This document shows, piece after piece, positions 62,600 through 64,000 of a stretch of 64,000 bases of DNA. Made by a program: the position numbers and the translations under genes. Location: assembly GCA_030674155.1 (NCBI GenBank), contig CM060323.1:42316455-42380454 (forward strand). The letters are read 5' to 3'. Within the stretch, counting starts at the first letter, position 1. Each line of letters opens with the position of its first letter. The notes under the pieces are model-generated. The model searched no databases. It was not told where the DNA came from and saw only the letters and a program-made list of their open reading frames with translations. Source of the stretch: Stramonita haemastoma. Its lineage: Eukaryota > Mollusca > Gastropoda > Neogastropoda > Muricidae.

Positions 62600-64000
62600 C
62601 GGAAGTGGGATAGTTGTGCACCTTTTTGTATGTGAAGGGGCGGAAGTGTGCGCCCATAAAACGAAAGAGTTGTGAATGCACCGTAGTAATAACACAGGGA
62701 TAAATTGAGATTAAGAATGAGGCATTTAAGTACTTCACACATTTATTTATAAACCACCATTTTAAAAAATCCATTTGTCAAAAAGAAATACATCACCCAC
62801 TCTCCTTCATTTATAATCTTATCATCCCTTGTCCATCGTTACTGGGAGGAGAAAGAAATCTTGGGGGCATCAGCAAGGTAGGCTGGTGGTTTATGACATA
62901 CGTACGTACATTGAATGCTATGTATGTATATAGCAGGTGCTGTTTGCTTTGAATTGCCAGCCTTCTGGTCACTGATGGTCTCCACCATGCTAGTCATAAC
63001 ATGGGACAACGGCATCGGATCTGAGGTGATGTGCTAGCTTGGACATATGACGTGGCAGAAATATGGGCCAGTGTTCAACGTGGGGAGTCAACTCAGGTCA
63101 CAGTAGATGGGTAGTTGGGGGGTAGGGAGGATCTGTACCCCCCCTACCTCCTCACTGATCTTACATTTGAAGAGGTAGAATCTCTCCTCCAGGAAATGTT
63201 TGAAGCCGGTTTCCTGGTCACAAGTGTTTTCTCTACAGCTACGGCGCTTCTACTCCCTCAGCTGTCTGTAGACTTTACAACCTCTCCTCCACCTGTAAAA
63301 TGCAGGTATGAAAAGCATGCCTGTCACAGGTCACACTAACTCTATAAGACAGAAAATTGTTCCTTTACTGAATGATAAATCAAAGTCTTTTGTCTTGTAA
63401 ACACAGAGGCTTTAGTTAAATTACACTTAATGAATCAAACCAAGTCTGTTAACCTAACACAAAAAAAATGAAAATCAGAAGGAAAAAAAAGAAAAGCAAG
63501 CCCATGTACATACAGGATGGGCTTTCTGTCCCCCACTGAAAAAAAAAAGAAAACAACAAAAAAAAAAAGTGCCAAAAGAGCACTGCATTGCCTGTGTTAT
63601 TTCTGCTCAACATGAATTCCAGATGTGAGTGGTAAAAAGACATTTTGAAAAGGACCTCTGCCGCCGCGTATGAATGAACGAACATGACCGGGGAAATGTC
63701 GGTCTGTGAGATGATGATGATGTGTGTGCGCCAACTGGAGAAGAAAGAAAAGATGTGAATATTTGGAACGGGGATGTATGCATGAGTGGGTTGGTGGATG
63801 TGCGGAGCTGTGAACACTTGTCCCTTGCCCACTTCTGATGCCCAGCCTCCGTGCTGAAACTTGCAGGGATTCTGGCGTAGACTTGAACTAATGTGACAAG
63901 TTCAAGGGCAAAAGGGGGGCGTTTGGAGTGGATGTGCAGCTGCTTTGGAAAAGTGTGAGATGTGTGACTCTGTGTGTGTGTGTGTGTGTTACAGTGTGTG
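62600..64000. other. Downstream sequence, nothing recognised
   Basis: Mostly unique sequence with A runs near 63470-63570 and a short GT tract at the end. A 74-residue open frame (63115-63339) has no recognised domain. Confidence 0.5.

Overview
This is eukaryotic nuclear DNA. It holds one clear multi-exon gene on the + strand (coding exons 45506-61481) and about 45 kb of repeat-dense intergenic sequence. The gene is an LDL/VLDL-receptor-family gene with invertebrate features. The background is crowded with (CA)n, (TC)n and (AT)n microsatellites and with tRNA-derived SINEs. Together these suggest a mollusc, most likely a marine gastropod. That taxonomic guess is inference, and nothing in the window proves it.

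Layout. Positions 1-45000 contain no gene I can support. They hold dozens of microsatellites and at least five families of short retroelements: family A (tRNA-headed, about 360 bp, 13 full or partial copies), family B (head like a Thr-CGT tRNA, 2 copies), family C (about 420 bp, 4 copies), family D (tRNA A-box head followed by a 5S-rRNA-like internal promoter, 4 copies) and one class-II-tRNA-headed element. There are also several unnamed dispersed modules, a decayed non-LTR retrotransposon fragment near 4.4-4.85 kb, and three clean minisatellites (24, 52 and 72 bp units). Positions 44700-45505 look like the promoter and 5' UTR of the receptor gene, with an ATTGG/CCAAT pair and a perfect TGACGTCA element. 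Positions 45506-61481 carry 20 coding exons. The 3' UTR and unassigned sequence follow.

The receptor. In order the exons encode a signal peptide, nine LDL-receptor class A (LDLa) modules, two EGF modules (the second calcium-binding), a six-bladed YWTD beta-propeller, a third EGF module, a Thr/Pro/Ser-rich O-glycosylation stalk, a transmembrane helix and a cytoplasmic tail with an FDNPVY endocytosis signal. Intron phases agree throughout. The propeller exon sizes (119, 140, 142 nt) equal those I remember for human LDLR/VLDLR. The 84-nt stalk exon equals the alternatively spliced VLDLR stalk exon.

Caveat. Six single-base indels break the frame in exons 3 (twice), 6, 7, 8 and 18, while every splice site is intact. 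Assembly error is the best explanation. If they are corrected, the protein is about 971 residues. Long reading frames made of alternating Cys-Val, Thr-His, Ser-Leu or Arg-Glu are translated microsatellites and are not annotated as genes.
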